A DNA stretch of 64,000 nucleotides from Mycolicibacterium tusciae JS617 (GTDB lineage: Bacteria > Actinomycetota > Actinomycetes > Mycobacteriales > Mycobacteriaceae): positions 3,472,001-3,536,000 of the forward strand of contig NZ_KI912270.1 of assembly GCF_000243415.2 (NCBI RefSeq), written 5' to 3'. Position 1 is the stretch's first letter; every line of letters begins with the position of its first letter. The notes below the pieces were generated by a model, which did not search any database, was not told the origin of the DNA, and saw nothing but the letters and a program-made list of their open reading frames with translations. The position numbers and the translations under genes were made by a program. Positions 1 to 8,298 of this stretch are shown here, piece after piece.

Positions 1-546
1 TGGCACACCCAGGCGATGCGCGAGAACCGACATCTGGTGTACGAAGACTTCGCCGCGGTGGCATCCGATCTCGTGGACCGCGGGATCACCACGGTCGCCC
101 AGCTCGGCGCCCAGGGCGGCAGTAATGGCGGCCTGCTGATGGGCGTCATGTTGACGCGATACCCCGAACTGTTCGGCGCGCTGGTGTGCAGCGTGCCGCT
201 ACTGGACATGCGCCGTTTCCATCTGCTGCTCGCCGGGGCGTCGTGGATGGCCGAGTACGGTGATCCCGACGACCCGGACGATTGGTCCTTCATCTCCGAA
301 TACTCGCCGTACCAAAATATCTCAGCGGACCGGCGCTACCCGCCGGTGCTCATCACCACGTCGACCCGCGACGATCGGGTACACCCGGGGCATGCCCGGA
401 AGATGGCCGCGGCGCTCGAGGAGCTCGGACATCCGGTGCAGTACTACGAGAACATCGAGGGCGGCCACGCCGGTGCTGCCGACAACGCCCAGACGGCGTT
501 CAAGTCTGCGTTGATCTACACCTACCTGTGGTCGATGCTCAGTTGA
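1..546 (+). CDS. Prolyl oligopeptidase family serine peptidase, C-terminal part (5' end outside window)
   Basis: The reading frame is open from the first base, so this is the 3' end of a longer S9-family peptidase gene. It holds the alpha/beta-hydrolase catalytic domain. The nucleophile elbow GGSNGG carries the Ser, the Asp lies in TRDDRVHPGHARK, and the His is in GGHAG near the C-terminus. Family members cleave peptides after proline or act on small peptides in the cytosol. By neighbourhood (echA2 nearby) it matches the M. tuberculosis Rv0457c position; that comparison is from memory. Its last 8 nt overlap the convergent efeB. The N-terminal propeller domain cannot be seen. Confidence 0.9.
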   Translation, partial: WHTQAMRENRHLVYEDFAAVASDLVDRGITTVAQLGAQGGSNGGLLMGVMLTRYPELFGALVCSVPLLDMRRFHLLLAGASWMAEYGDPDDPDDWSFISEYSPYQNISADRRYPPVLITTSTRDDRVHPGHARKMAAALEELGHPVQYYENIEGGHAGAADNAQTAFKSALIYTYLWSMLS

Positions 547-1810
547 CCAACTGATCGCCGAGGAACCGGTCCGCACCGGTTACGCCCGGCAGGGTGAAGA
601 AGAAGCCGCCGCCCACCGGCAGGATGTATTCCTCCAGTGGCTCACCCGTGAGCCGACGCTGCACCGTGAGAAAGCCCTTCTCCAGGCTGCGTTGATAGGC
701 GACGAATGCCAGACCCTGGTCCAGCCTGCCCGCGCCGTCAAATCCCCGCGAGTAGTTGAATCCGCGCCGCAGAATGCGGTTTTCGTCGGTCTCGGGGGTG
801 CGCGGGTTCGCCAGCCGGATGTGAGCGTCGAGCTTGATCCGCTTGCCGTGGGGGTCCGATGGGTAGTCGGGGTCGGTGAACTCACCCGTCAGCCCCAATG
901 GCGCGCCACTGAGCTTGGCGCGTCCGATGAGCGCTTCCTGTTCGACGAGCTGGGTCCGGTCCCAGAACTCGACGAACATCCGGATGATGCGGATGGCCTG
1001 ATACGACCCGCCGACCGCCCAGTCGGGTTCGCCGTCCTCGGAATTCACCCAAACGTGCCTATCCATCAGGGCGCCATCGTCGACATCGAGGTTGGCCGTT
1101 CCGTCCTTGAATCCCAACAGGTTTCGAGGAGTTGCCGCTTCCGATGCCTGACCGGCACCGATGCCGCGGGCGTAGCCGTCGATCATCCACCGCAACACCA
1201 GGTCGCTTCGCGTACGGCGCATGATCTGTCGCAATGCGAACTGGACGGTGTCGTTGTGGCCGGCCTCGAAGATGATCGAGATGTCGCCGTGCGACAGCTT
1301 CGGATCGAGTTTGTCGTTGGCCAAAAACGGCATCGTCTCCAGTTCCTTGGGCTTGCGATCGGCAAGACCGAACCGGTCGTCGAACAGCGATGCCCCGACG
1401 CCGACCACGATCGACAGATTGTCCGCGGGCGGCTTGTCGCCCAGGATCCCCGAATCCACAGGCGGAAACTCCGGGTTCCGCACCTCCGGCGGCCTGCCCG
1501 CCATCAAGCCGCGGATTTCGTCGGTGAGCTCCTGAAGGGTCGCCCTCAGACCGACGCGATCTCGCGAATGCACGTTGAAGGACGCGACCAGCCCCTGGTC
1601 GGGTATCGGCAGCGCGGTGATGCCCGCCTGGTGCGCACCCTCGAACGGGACGAGGGCGGGCCGAGTGGGTGCGTGATGATGCTCCCGCTGCCCGGAGTCC
1701 GACAGCGCCATCGTTGCGCCGACACCGACGGCAGCTCCTGCTCCCGCGCCCAGGGCACCCGCGACGAACCCGCGTCTCGAGATGCCCTGGCGCGAAGGCC
1801 GCTCAGTCAC
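539..1810 (-). CDS. efeB: EfeB, Tat-exported Dyp-type haem peroxidase
   Basis: This 423-residue protein begins with a twin-arginine signal (SRRGF at residues 11-15, then an Ala/Gly-rich stretch), so it is probably exported folded. The Dyp-peroxidase signature GFKDGT lies near residues 233-238. The likely proximal haem His is H330 in DAHIRLANPR, and arginines follow in ENRILRRG. A three-His cluster follows the signal (about 44-46). EfeB proteins oxidise Fe(II) or act on haem or porphyrinogens at the envelope. The start overlaps the stop of efeO by 4 nt, so the two are translationally coupled. No efeU permease gene is present beside them. Confidence 0.92.
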   Translation of the reverse strand: MTERPSRQGISRRGFVAGALGAGAGAAVGVGATMALSDSGQREHHHAPTRPALVPFEGAHQAGITALPIPDQGLVASFNVHSRDRVGLRATLQELTDEIRGLMAGRPPEVRNPEFPPVDSGILGDKPPADNLSIVVGVGASLFDDRFGLADRKPKELETMPFLANDKLDPKLSHGDISIIFEAGHNDTVQFALRQIMRRTRSDLVLRWMIDGYARGIGAGQASEAATPRNLLGFKDGTANLDVDDGALMDRHVWVNSEDGEPDWAVGGSYQAIRIIRMFVEFWDRTQLVEQEALIGRAKLSGAPLGLTGEFTDPDYPSDPHGKRIKLDAHIRLANPRTPETDENRILRRGFNYSRGFDGAGRLDQGLAFVAYQRSLEKGFLTVQRRLTGEPLEEYILPVGGGFFFTLPGVTGADRFLGDQLVN

Positions 1811-2733
1811 GACAGTTTCAGCACTCCCGAAACCTCGGCGAGGTTCTCGGACAGCCCTGCGAGCTGCGACTTGAGCTTGTCGACGGTCGGCGGGTCAACA
1901 GTCACACCGGTGCACCGGGGCGACGGGTACGGGTCGTTCTCGGTGCAGAAGAGCACCCAGCCATCGCCTTGGCGCAGCGGAGCCAGGGTGGCGAAGATAT
2001 CCGTGAAGCCGGCGTCGATCTTGCCCAGCAGCTCCGGATCGGCCTTCTCCAAAGCTGGCTTCAGCTTGTCGACTGCAGCCTGGCTGCCCTGCAGGTTGGC
2101 GTCGAAGTCCCACAGGTCGGTCTTCGAGTAGCGATCCTCCTCGCCGGTGATCTTGCCTTGGGAGACCTCCTCGATGAGCTCGGCCGCGCCGTTCGACACG
2201 TCAACAGGCGTCACCTCGACCGTCGGGAACTGCTCCTTGAGCGTGGCGATGTCCTTATCGAGCTGGTCGGCGAACGGAGCGCCGCCTTCGGTGGTGTTCT
2301 TCTCGAACAGCAGGTACTCGAGGCGGTGCCAGCCGGTGAACTTCGGATCGTCGACATTTTCGAAGTCGTCGACGCGAGAGTCGGTCAGGCCGTCGATTTC
2401 CTCGACCAACCCGGCGAGCGGCTCGATGCGCTCCCACGGCGCGCGCGACGGCGCGTACGCGTCCTGCGCAGCCTTCAGATCACCGGCACGCACCGCGTCG
2501 GTGAATACCTTGACGACGCCGACGAGTTCGTCGATCTGACCGGTCGCGTAGGTCTTGTAGTCCGCAGCTGCCTGCTCGGCCAGCGGATCGGGAGCCGCAG
2601 CGGCTGTAGTCGAAGAGGTGGTCGTCGCACTGGCGGCGGATGTCTCTTCAGTACTGCCCTTGTCGTTGGAGCAACCCGAAAGGACGAGCCCCACGGCTAC
2701 GACCGGCACTGACCATGCAACATAGCGATTCAT
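1807..2733 (-). CDS. efeO: EfeO/EfeM-type iron-binding lipoprotein (peptidase M75 domain)
   Basis: This lipoprotein has a lipobox LSGC with the modified Cys at residue 21, followed by a Thr/Ser/Ala-rich linker. The M75 (imelysin-like) domain includes WHRLEYLLF with the HxxE pair expected to bind iron. At about 308 residues it lacks the N-terminal cupredoxin domain of long EfeO proteins, so it resembles the EfeM form. I chose ATG at 2733, which has AGAGGG 5 nt upstream, over a GTG at 2739. It is coupled to efeB by a 4-nt overlap. Two IdeR-like boxes lie just upstream, so iron repression is likely. Confidence 0.88.
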   Translation of the reverse strand: MNRYVAWSVPVVAVGLVLSGCSNDKGSTEETSAASATTTSSTTAAAAPDPLAEQAAADYKTYATGQIDELVGVVKVFTDAVRAGDLKAAQDAYAPSRAPWERIEPLAGLVEEIDGLTDSRVDDFENVDDPKFTGWHRLEYLLFEKNTTEGGAPFADQLDKDIATLKEQFPTVEVTPVDVSNGAAELIEEVSQGKITGEEDRYSKTDLWDFDANLQGSQAAVDKLKPALEKADPELLGKIDAGFTDIFATLAPLRQGDGWVLFCTENDPYPSPRCTGVTVDPPTVDKLKSQLAGLSENLAEVSGVLKLS

Positions 2734-2747
2734 TTGCACCCTCTAAG

Positions 2748-2766
2748 TTAGGAAAGGCTGAACATA
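2748..2766. promoter_or_regulatory. Weak IdeR-like iron box
   Basis: The 19-mer starting TTAGGAAAGGCTG matches the mycobacterial IdeR consensus TTAGGTTAGGCTAACCTAA at 13 of 19 positions by my count. It lies 15 nt upstream of the chosen efeO start, where bound IdeR would block transcription. It is weaker than the box at 2782-2800 and could be chance similarity. Confidence 0.4.
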
Positions 2767-2781
2767 GCATTACCCCAGACC

Positions 2782-2800
2782 CGAGGGTAGGCACACCTAA
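2782..2800. promoter_or_regulatory. IdeR iron box upstream of efeO
   Basis: On the minus strand the site begins TTAGGTGTGCCTACCC and matches the IdeR consensus at about 14 of 19 positions, with both half-sites recognisable. It lies about 50 nt upstream of efeO, between that gene and the divergent echA2, a normal position for iron repression of efeOB. Inferred by eye, without a matrix score. Confidence 0.6.
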
Positions 2801-2849
2801 ATAACTCGCGTTTCTTGACTTACCAAACGGGAGTGACTCGACTGCATCT

Positions 2850-3752
2850 ATGCCGATGCCGACATTCGAAACTCTGCTCTACAAGACCGAGCCGCCTGTC
2901 GCGACCATCACGCTGAACCGGCCCGAGCATCTCAACACCATCGTTCCGCCGATGCCCGACGAAATCGAGAGGGCCATCGGAGCAGCCGAACGCGATCCGC
3001 AGATCAAGGTGATCGTGCTGCGCGGCGCCGGCCGCGCGTTCTCCGGCGGCTACGACTTCGGCGGCGGCTTCGCGCACTGGGGCGACGCGATGAACACCGA
3101 CGGCCGCTGGGATCCCGGCAAGGACTTCGCCATGGTCAGCACGCGCGAGACCGGCCCCACCCAGAAGTTCATGGCGATCTGGCGCGCGTCCAAACCCGTC
3201 ATCGCCCAGGTGCACGGCTGGTGCGTCGGCGGCGCCAGCGACTACGCCCTGTGCGCGGACATCGTCATCGCCAGCGACGACGCGGTGATCGGCACCCCGT
3301 ACGCCCGCATGTGGGGTACCTACCTCACCGGCATGTGGCTCTACCGCCTGAGTTTGGCGAAGGTCAAGTGGCACTCGCTGACCGGTGAGCCACTGACCGG
3401 AATCGAAGCCGCCGCAGTCGAACTCATCAACGAGTCGGTGCCGTTCGAACGCCTCGAGGCACGCGTCAAGGAGATCGCGGACAAACTCGCTCGAATCCCG
3501 CTGTCTCAGCTGCAGGCCCAGAAGCTCATCGTCAACCAGGCCTACGAGAACATGGGTCTGGCTTCGACACAGACCCTCGGCGGCATCCTCGACGGCTTGA
3601 TGCGCAATACGCCCGATGCCTTGACATTCATCGAAACTGCTGAATCACAAGGTGTTCGGGCGGCCGTCGAGCAACGCGACGGACCATGGGGTGACTACAA
3701 CCAGGCGCCGCCGGACCGCAGGCCCAACCCGTCGCACATCATCGAACCCTAG
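2850..3752 (+). CDS. echA2: Crotonase-fold protein, EchA2 type
   Basis: This 300-residue protein belongs to the enoyl-CoA hydratase/isomerase family. Both oxyanion-hole segments are recognisable: RAFSGGYDFGG and HGWCVGGASDYAL. In the usual catalytic region the sequence reads GTPYARMWGTY and VKWHSLTG, so by eye the two glutamates of true hydratases (PE-I and A-ME-VLTG positions) are Tyr and Trp. It is therefore probably not a classical enoyl-CoA hydratase, and its reaction is unknown. The neighbouring peptidase matches the Rv0456c-Rv0457c order. Met-3 (2856) is a possible alternative start. It overlaps the convergent DUF2889 gene by 4 nt. Confidence 0.82.
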   Translation: MPMPTFETLLYKTEPPVATITLNRPEHLNTIVPPMPDEIERAIGAAERDPQIKVIVLRGAGRAFSGGYDFGGGFAHWGDAMNTDGRWDPGKDFAMVSTRETGPTQKFMAIWRASKPVIAQVHGWCVGGASDYALCADIVIASDDAVIGTPYARMWGTYLTGMWLYRLSLAKVKWHSLTGEPLTGIEAAAVELINESVPFERLEARVKEIADKLARIPLSQLQAQKLIVNQAYENMGLASTQTLGGILDGLMRNTPDALTFIETAESQGVRAAVEQRDGPWGDYNQAPPDRRPNPSHIIEP

Positions 3753-4726
3753 AGACCGGCGCGCAGGTCCAGTAGCGCATCGAGATCGGCGATACCGCGC
3801 AGCGTGTCATTGAGGTGCGTGCACGTGCTGGTGCCGACGAACTCGACACGGATGCGCTCACGCAGTTCGGACAATGTCATTCCGCTGATCCGCTCGGCAC
3901 TGGCGATGGCGCTGGGGCACTCCTGCCACGGCAGCACCCGGACGTTCGCGGCGACCGAGGCGATGGTGCGCGTCGACGTATCCACCGAACCCGCGACGGT
4001 GTATTCGTGAACGATCGTCTCGACACCTTCACCGTCAAGGTGTGAATCCCGAAAGTGTGCAAAGAAATTCGCGGAATTCGCCTCCGCGGGCTCGACATCG
4101 AGCAGCCGGAACCGCCGCATACCGTGCGCACGCAGCGGGTCCACCGGGTGAAGACCAGCCAGCGGCGGCGCAGGAGGACCGTGCACGGAGGGGATGGTGT
4201 CCTTGCGCCGCGCGTAACCGATGAGCGAGGCCTCCGGGGCGAACCCCGCGCAGATACCCGCCATCCTGTCGGCGGTGCCGGCAGGCAACGTCTCCTCGAC
4301 TCCCAGGGTGATCGCCGCGTGCTGCACCGAGTAGCCCGAAACCAGGGCCGCACCGACCCAGTCGTCGAGCAGAAGGTTCAGCCTGCTCGCACGCTGCGCC
4401 TCGCCGGGAAGCAGCTTGCCGACCGACGAGCGGAACCCCGGCCCGACCCGACTGCCGAGCAGCCGGGCCAGGCGCCCGTCGCGCGGCGTGGAGCCGATGT
4501 CGTCGATGACGCGCTGGCAGAGATGTGCGCGAACCAAGGTCTCCCCGAGAATCTCGACGCCGTCCTGTCCCGCGACCACATCGCGCGCCCTCAGGTCGAC
4601 GTCGGAGTCGCCGGTCTGCGCGGGATGCGTGTCGATGGTGCTGGTCCGGCGAAGTGAACCGGTGACCAGCGTCGCCGGTGTCTGGACGGGCTGCTGCGGG
4701 CCCCTGATGTCCGAGACGAATGGCAT
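3749..4726 (-). CDS. DUF2889 domain-containing protein
   Basis: This cytosolic protein of about 325 residues has no signal or membrane segment. Its C-terminal segment reads STCTHLNDTLRGIADL, resembling the conserved Cys-Thr-His-Leu motif of DUF2889 proteins, whose biochemical role is unknown. An upstream in-frame start at 4789 would run into the neighbouring membrane protein gene. The ATG at 4726 (MPFVSDIRG) leaves a 22-nt gap instead, so I prefer it. It is co-directional with the membrane protein at 4749-5603 and convergent with echA2. The family call is by motif memory only. Confidence 0.65.
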   Translation of the reverse strand: MPFVSDIRGPQQPVQTPATLVTGSLRRTSTIDTHPAQTGDSDVDLRARDVVAGQDGVEILGETLVRAHLCQRVIDDIGSTPRDGRLARLLGSRVGPGFRSSVGKLLPGEAQRASRLNLLLDDWVGAALVSGYSVQHAAITLGVEETLPAGTADRMAGICAGFAPEASLIGYARRKDTIPSVHGPPAPPLAGLHPVDPLRAHGMRRFRLLDVEPAEANSANFFAHFRDSHLDGEGVETIVHEYTVAGSVDTSTRTIASVAANVRVLPWQECPSAIASAERISGMTLSELRERIRVEFVGTSTCTHLNDTLRGIADLDALLDLRAGL

Positions 4727-4748
4727 GGCTGAAATGTATCGCGGGCCG

Positions 4749-5603
4749 CTACTCCCGCCGGCGCAGGCCGCCGAGCATCGACACCGCAACCCCGAAGACC
4801 ACCAGCACGCCGCCGGCGGCCAGGGTGAGGTTCAGCCAGTGGTGTGCGCTCATTTCGGCCTGGGCGACCATCACGTCGGCAATCTGGCGAATGGCGCCCG
4901 CCGTCTGATTCAGCGCGTCGTCGACGTAACGACGGGACACCTCCAACGCCGCCCAACCCGCGGCACCCACCAACAGTGCCGAAACACCGAGCGCGGCAAG
5001 CGCTTTGCCCCGCGACCGGGCCGCTGCCAGCACTAGCAACGCGGATAGGCCCGCCAGTATCGTCGACCCGACACTCACCCACGGACCCCAGGTCGACAAC
5101 GCGCGCAGCTGGCCGGGCCGCAATGCCGAGGACTCTGGCACGGTGATCGGCACCGTCAGCGTCTGCGGCACGTCCAGGTCGAGGTCGCCGAGGGTTCGCT
5201 TGATCGACGAATCGTTGAGCATTGGCGCGATGTCGACGAGCCAACGGTCACCGGAGCCGCTCTCGGCGCGAACCGAGTCGGTGAACATCCAGCGATGTGC
5301 GATTCGGTTGGCCTGCGCGAACTGTCCGGGGAATCCGTCGTTGCCGGTGTATGCCGTGACGACGTTGTGGACGAGTTCGGTGTTGAGGGTGCCGTACCCG
5401 TTGTTGGCGGCGAAATCGGTGATCTGTGTCGACAACTCCGAGGCCATCGCGCGTTGCAATGTCGGATCGTGCGCCGCGGTCACCGCCAGCGCGGCGTAAC
5501 CGTCCTCGCTCACCACATTCCGCTGAACCCACATCGTCGGGACCGCCACCGCAAGCAGGACGGTCGTGACGAGCCACAGGAACATGGTCGTGACAAACCG
5601 CAC
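4749..5603 (-). CDS. Mycobacterial membrane protein of unknown function
   Basis: This 284-residue protein has a hydrophobic N-terminal segment (residues about 5-25), a soluble probably extracytoplasmic domain (about 30-170) and three further hydrophobic segments (about 178-196, 203-222 and 258-280), ending in a positive LRRRE tail. I do not recognise a named family, although proteins of this layout are common in actinobacteria. It starts at GTG with GGGAGGA upstream, a strong ribosome site. The gene follows the ALDH gene on the same strand after about 56 nt and precedes the DUF2889 gene, so they may be co-transcribed. Confidence 0.75.
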   Translation of the reverse strand: MRFVTTMFLWLVTTVLLAVAVPTMWVQRNVVSEDGYAALAVTAAHDPTLQRAMASELSTQITDFAANNGYGTLNTELVHNVVTAYTGNDGFPGQFAQANRIAHRWMFTDSVRAESGSGDRWLVDIAPMLNDSSIKRTLGDLDLDVPQTLTVPITVPESSALRPGQLRALSTWGPWVSVGSTILAGLSALLVLAAARSRGKALAALGVSALLVGAAGWAALEVSRRYVDDALNQTAGAIRQIADVMVAQAEMSAHHWLNLTLAAGGVLVVFGVAVSMLGGLRRRE

Positions 5604-5659
5604 GCGTCCTCCCTCAGGGGGTCAGGCCTACCGAGTAAAGGTAATACGCCGACGCGACG

Positions 5660-7186
5660 TTACTTGGCGGTGCGCTTGGGCCGGATCAGCGCCAGCTTGG
5701 TCATCATTGTGTTCATCCGCTTGAGCGCCCGCAGCGAGTTGTTGTAGTAGTTGCCACCCGCGCCCACGTTGGTGCGGGGCGCGACCACGACCTCCTGACG
5801 GCAGAACTTGCGCACGCCGTCGGCACCGCCGAAGCGGGCTCCGATGCCCGAAGTCTTCCAGCCACCCATCGGCGCGGTGGTGCACATCAGGTTCGAGATC
5901 ACGTCGTTGATGTTGACTGCACCGCAATCCAGTTCCACCGCAACGTCTTTTGCACGGTCAATGTCCTTTGAGAACACCGATGCACTGAGGCCGTACGGGC
6001 TGTCGTTCGCCAACCGCACTGCTTCGGCAACAGTGGAGACCTTCATGATGGGAAGCGTGGGACCGAAGGTCTCCTCCGTCATGCAATCCATCGAGTGGTC
6101 GACGTCGACGAGCACCGTCGGCTCGTAGAAGCTACCGGACCCGGCCGCCCGTTTGCCGCCGGTGAGCACCTTGGCGCCCTTGGTGACGGCGTCGGCCACA
6201 TGGCGCTCCGTCACGGCGAGCTGGGTGTCGTCGATCAGCGCGCCGAAGTCGTGCCCATCGCCCGCGCCCATCTTCAGGTTCTTGACGTCACGCACGACGG
6301 CGGCGACGAACTCGTCGTAGACCGGTTCGAGCGCGTACACCCGCTCGACGGACACACACGTCTGGCCGGCGTTGAAGAACGCGCCCCAGACCGCGGCGTG
6401 GGCCGCCAGGTCGACGTCGGCGTCCTCGAGCACGATCAGCGGATCCTTGCCGCCGAGTTCCAGGCTGATCGGGGTCAGGCTGCGGGCGGCGCGCTCGGCC
6501 ACCTTCGCACCGGTCGCGGACGAGCCGGTGAACTGGACGTAGTCGGCGTTGTCGACGACGGCCTCGACAGCCTCCCTGGCACCCTGAACTACCGCCATGA
6601 CCTCTGGTGCGCCCGAGTCGGCCCAGCCGCGCAACAGCAGTTCTGCGGTGAGCGGGGTGCGCTCAGAGGGCTTGAGCAGGACCGCGCATCCCGCGGCCAA
6701 CGCGGCGATGCCGTCCATCAAAAGGTTGGCGACGGGGTAGTTCCACGGCGCGACGATGGCCACGATGGGGCGCGGCCGGTAGTGCACCGTCACCTTCTTG
6801 ATGTTGAGGAAGGGCAGCGACGCAGGCCGGGCCTCGGGCGCCAGCGACTTTTCCATCGTCTTGATGTAGTACGAGGCGATCATGATGAGCAGCGGCACCT
6901 CTTGGGCGGCGTCGGTCGCCGACTTGCCGGTCTCGGCGATCAGTAGCTGTTCGATCTCGTCGCGGTGCTCGCCCATCCACACGGCGAAGCGGGCCAGCAC
7001 CTTGGCGCGGCCTTTGGCGCCGCGGGCCTCCCATTCGCGTTGCGCCCGACGCAGGCCTGCCGCGACGCGCGGCACATCGGCTGGGTCGGTCCACCGCACG
7101 GTCCCGGCCACGGCACCGGTCGCGGGGCTGCGGATGGTGCTGGCTTGCGATTCCGGGGGCAGCTTTACTTCGGGTGTTGCGGTCAT
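5660..7186 (-). CDS. NAD(P)-dependent aldehyde dehydrogenase (succinate-semialdehyde dehydrogenase-like)
   Basis: This 508-residue enzyme oxidises an aldehyde to the acid with NAD(P). The cofactor-site APWNYP carries the oxyanion Asn149. The general-base Glu243 is in SLELGGKDP, the nucleophile Cys277 in NAGQTCVSVERV, and the late motif TEETFGPTLP is present. It is the group that mycobacterial annotation often calls succinic semialdehyde dehydrogenase, but the substrate is not readable. The C-terminus (after about 470) is an extended basic, Asn-rich tail. It lies 9 nt after the PAP2 gene. A perfect 14-bp palindrome about 44 nt upstream of its start may control it. Confidence 0.9.
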   Translation of the reverse strand: MTATPEVKLPPESQASTIRSPATGAVAGTVRWTDPADVPRVAAGLRRAQREWEARGAKGRAKVLARFAVWMGEHRDEIEQLLIAETGKSATDAAQEVPLLIMIASYYIKTMEKSLAPEARPASLPFLNIKKVTVHYRPRPIVAIVAPWNYPVANLLMDGIAALAAGCAVLLKPSERTPLTAELLLRGWADSGAPEVMAVVQGAREAVEAVVDNADYVQFTGSSATGAKVAERAARSLTPISLELGGKDPLIVLEDADVDLAAHAAVWGAFFNAGQTCVSVERVYALEPVYDEFVAAVVRDVKNLKMGAGDGHDFGALIDDTQLAVTERHVADAVTKGAKVLTGGKRAAGSGSFYEPTVLVDVDHSMDCMTEETFGPTLPIMKVSTVAEAVRLANDSPYGLSASVFSKDIDRAKDVAVELDCGAVNINDVISNLMCTTAPMGGWKTSGIGARFGGADGVRKFCRQEVVVAPRTNVGAGGNYYNNSLRALKRMNTMMTKLALIRPKRTAK

Positions 7187-7195
7187 AGCTTTATG

Positions 7196-7771
7196 TTAAC
7201 CACTTCGTGTGACGTAAATCGCACCAGGGTTGACACGTGTCAAGTCCCGCCGGGCCACCAGCGCCGCGGCACACACGACGGACATCCCGAGCAACATCCC
7301 GCCGATGGTGTCGGTGAAGTAGTGGAACGTGGACCCCACCCCGACCATGGCCAACGCCACGTACAACACCGCGATCAGGACCGCCCACAAAGCACCACCT
7401 GCTACCAGGACGAAGAGCCCCAAGACGACCGTCGTCGTCGTGATGTGCCCGCTGGGGTACGCGAGTCCGTCATCCTTCATGCGCCCGAACAGGGGCTTGA
7501 TGAATTGCACAAGCAGATAGGCAACCGGTGGAAACGTGACCGCGACCGCCGCCAGTCGCCGCCACCGCCGATACAGGGCCATACCGACTACGGCGAACCC
7601 GAGGAGCACCAGCGACAGCGGGTTCGCGAGATAGGACAGCTCCTGCGTGGCGCTGTCTTCGTGTCCAAGGAACCAGTCGTCGAGCGGGGTTGATCCCTTG
7701 CCGACGGCCATCCCGAGCAGGATCATCGCCGCCACCCCTACCAGCGGCCACCACCACCGGATCCGAATCAT
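7196..7771 (-). CDS. PAP2-family membrane phosphatase
   Basis: This 191-residue integral membrane protein carries all three phosphatase motifs of the PAP2 superfamily: KPLFGR (residues 92-97), YPSGH (105-109) and the late His150 and Asp154 in FHYFTDTIGG. Around five to six hydrophobic segments can be seen. Members remove phosphate from lipid phosphates such as phosphatidic acid or polyprenyl diphosphate on the outer membrane face. Its start overlaps the stop of the DinB-like gene by 4 nt, and the ALDH gene follows by 9 nt. The lipid substrate is not predictable. Confidence 0.9.
   Translation of the reverse strand: MIRIRWWWPLVGVAAMILLGMAVGKGSTPLDDWFLGHEDSATQELSYLANPLSLVLLGFAVVGMALYRRWRRLAAVAVTFPPVAYLLVQFIKPLFGRMKDDGLAYPSGHITTTTVVLGLFVLVAGGALWAVLIAVLYVALAMVGVGSTFHYFTDTIGGMLLGMSVVCAAALVARRDLTRVNPGAIYVTRSG
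7230..7243. promoter_or_regulatory. 14-bp perfect palindrome before the ALDH gene
   Basis: TTGACACGTGTCAA is a perfect palindrome inside the last codons of the PAP2 gene, about 44 nt upstream of the ALDH start. The minus-strand half also supplies a TTGACA -35 hexamer, so the position suits an operator over an internal promoter. It lies in coding sequence, so chance cannot be excluded. Confidence 0.4.
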
Positions 7772-8280
7772 GCAATGCCGCGCACGTAGGCCGCCTGGCC
7801 CAGGTGCTGTGCGCTGTCATCGACGATGCTCACCAAGCGCACGCCGGCCGTCACCGGCGGGTCCCAGTGTTCGTCGACCACGCGACTCAACTCCTCAGGC
7901 GTGACCGAGGAGATGTACTCGAGGGTGGCCTTGTGCACACCGTGGTAGTAGCCGGCCAGCAGATCCGCTGATGCGCGCACCCGGCCGACCTCGTCGGGGC
8001 CGTCGCCGTAACCCATCGCGTCGCGCGGCAGATCGAGGCCGAAACGGTCGACCCAGCCGTCGCGGAACCAGACCTGTTCGGTGCCCGCGATATTGGCCAG
8101 CTGGAGGTCGTGCTGTCGGGCGCTGTGCCAGATCAGCCACGAAATGCTGTTGGCATCAGCGGTCGGCCGGAAGAACGCGATCTCGTCGGTCAGCCCATCG
8201 GTCAGTCCTTCGACGTGCTCGATCAGCCTCGTGAAGGAGTCCCGGAGCAGTGCGCGAATCGCCTCATCAGAGCTAGCCAT
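7768..8280 (-). CDS. DinB-family metal-dependent protein (mycothiol transferase-like)
   Basis: This 170-residue protein fits the DinB/YfiT four-helix fold. The metal-ligand histidines are recognisable as WLIWHSARQHD (about residues 48-58) and DDSAQHLGQAAYVRG near the C-terminus. In actinobacteria related proteins use mycothiol as a thiol cofactor in transferase or isomerase reactions, but the exact substrate here is unknown. It overlaps the PAP2 gene by 4 nt, with the VOC gene 18 nt upstream, forming a minus-strand run. No signal peptide is present. Confidence 0.85.
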   Translation of the reverse strand: MASSDEAIRALLRDSFTRLIEHVEGLTDGLTDEIAFFRPTADANSISWLIWHSARQHDLQLANIAGTEQVWFRDGWVDRFGLDLPRDAMGYGDGPDEVGRVRASADLLAGYYHGVHKATLEYISSVTPEELSRVVDEHWDPPVTAGVRLVSIVDDSAQHLGQAAYVRGIA

Positions 8281-8298
8281 GCCCTGACCGTACCCAGT

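Noticed and set aside
692..2131. 479-codon plus-strand open frame over efeB/efeO
   Set aside because: It lies antisense to two clear genes and has no recognisable domain; GC-rich codon bias produces such shadow frames.
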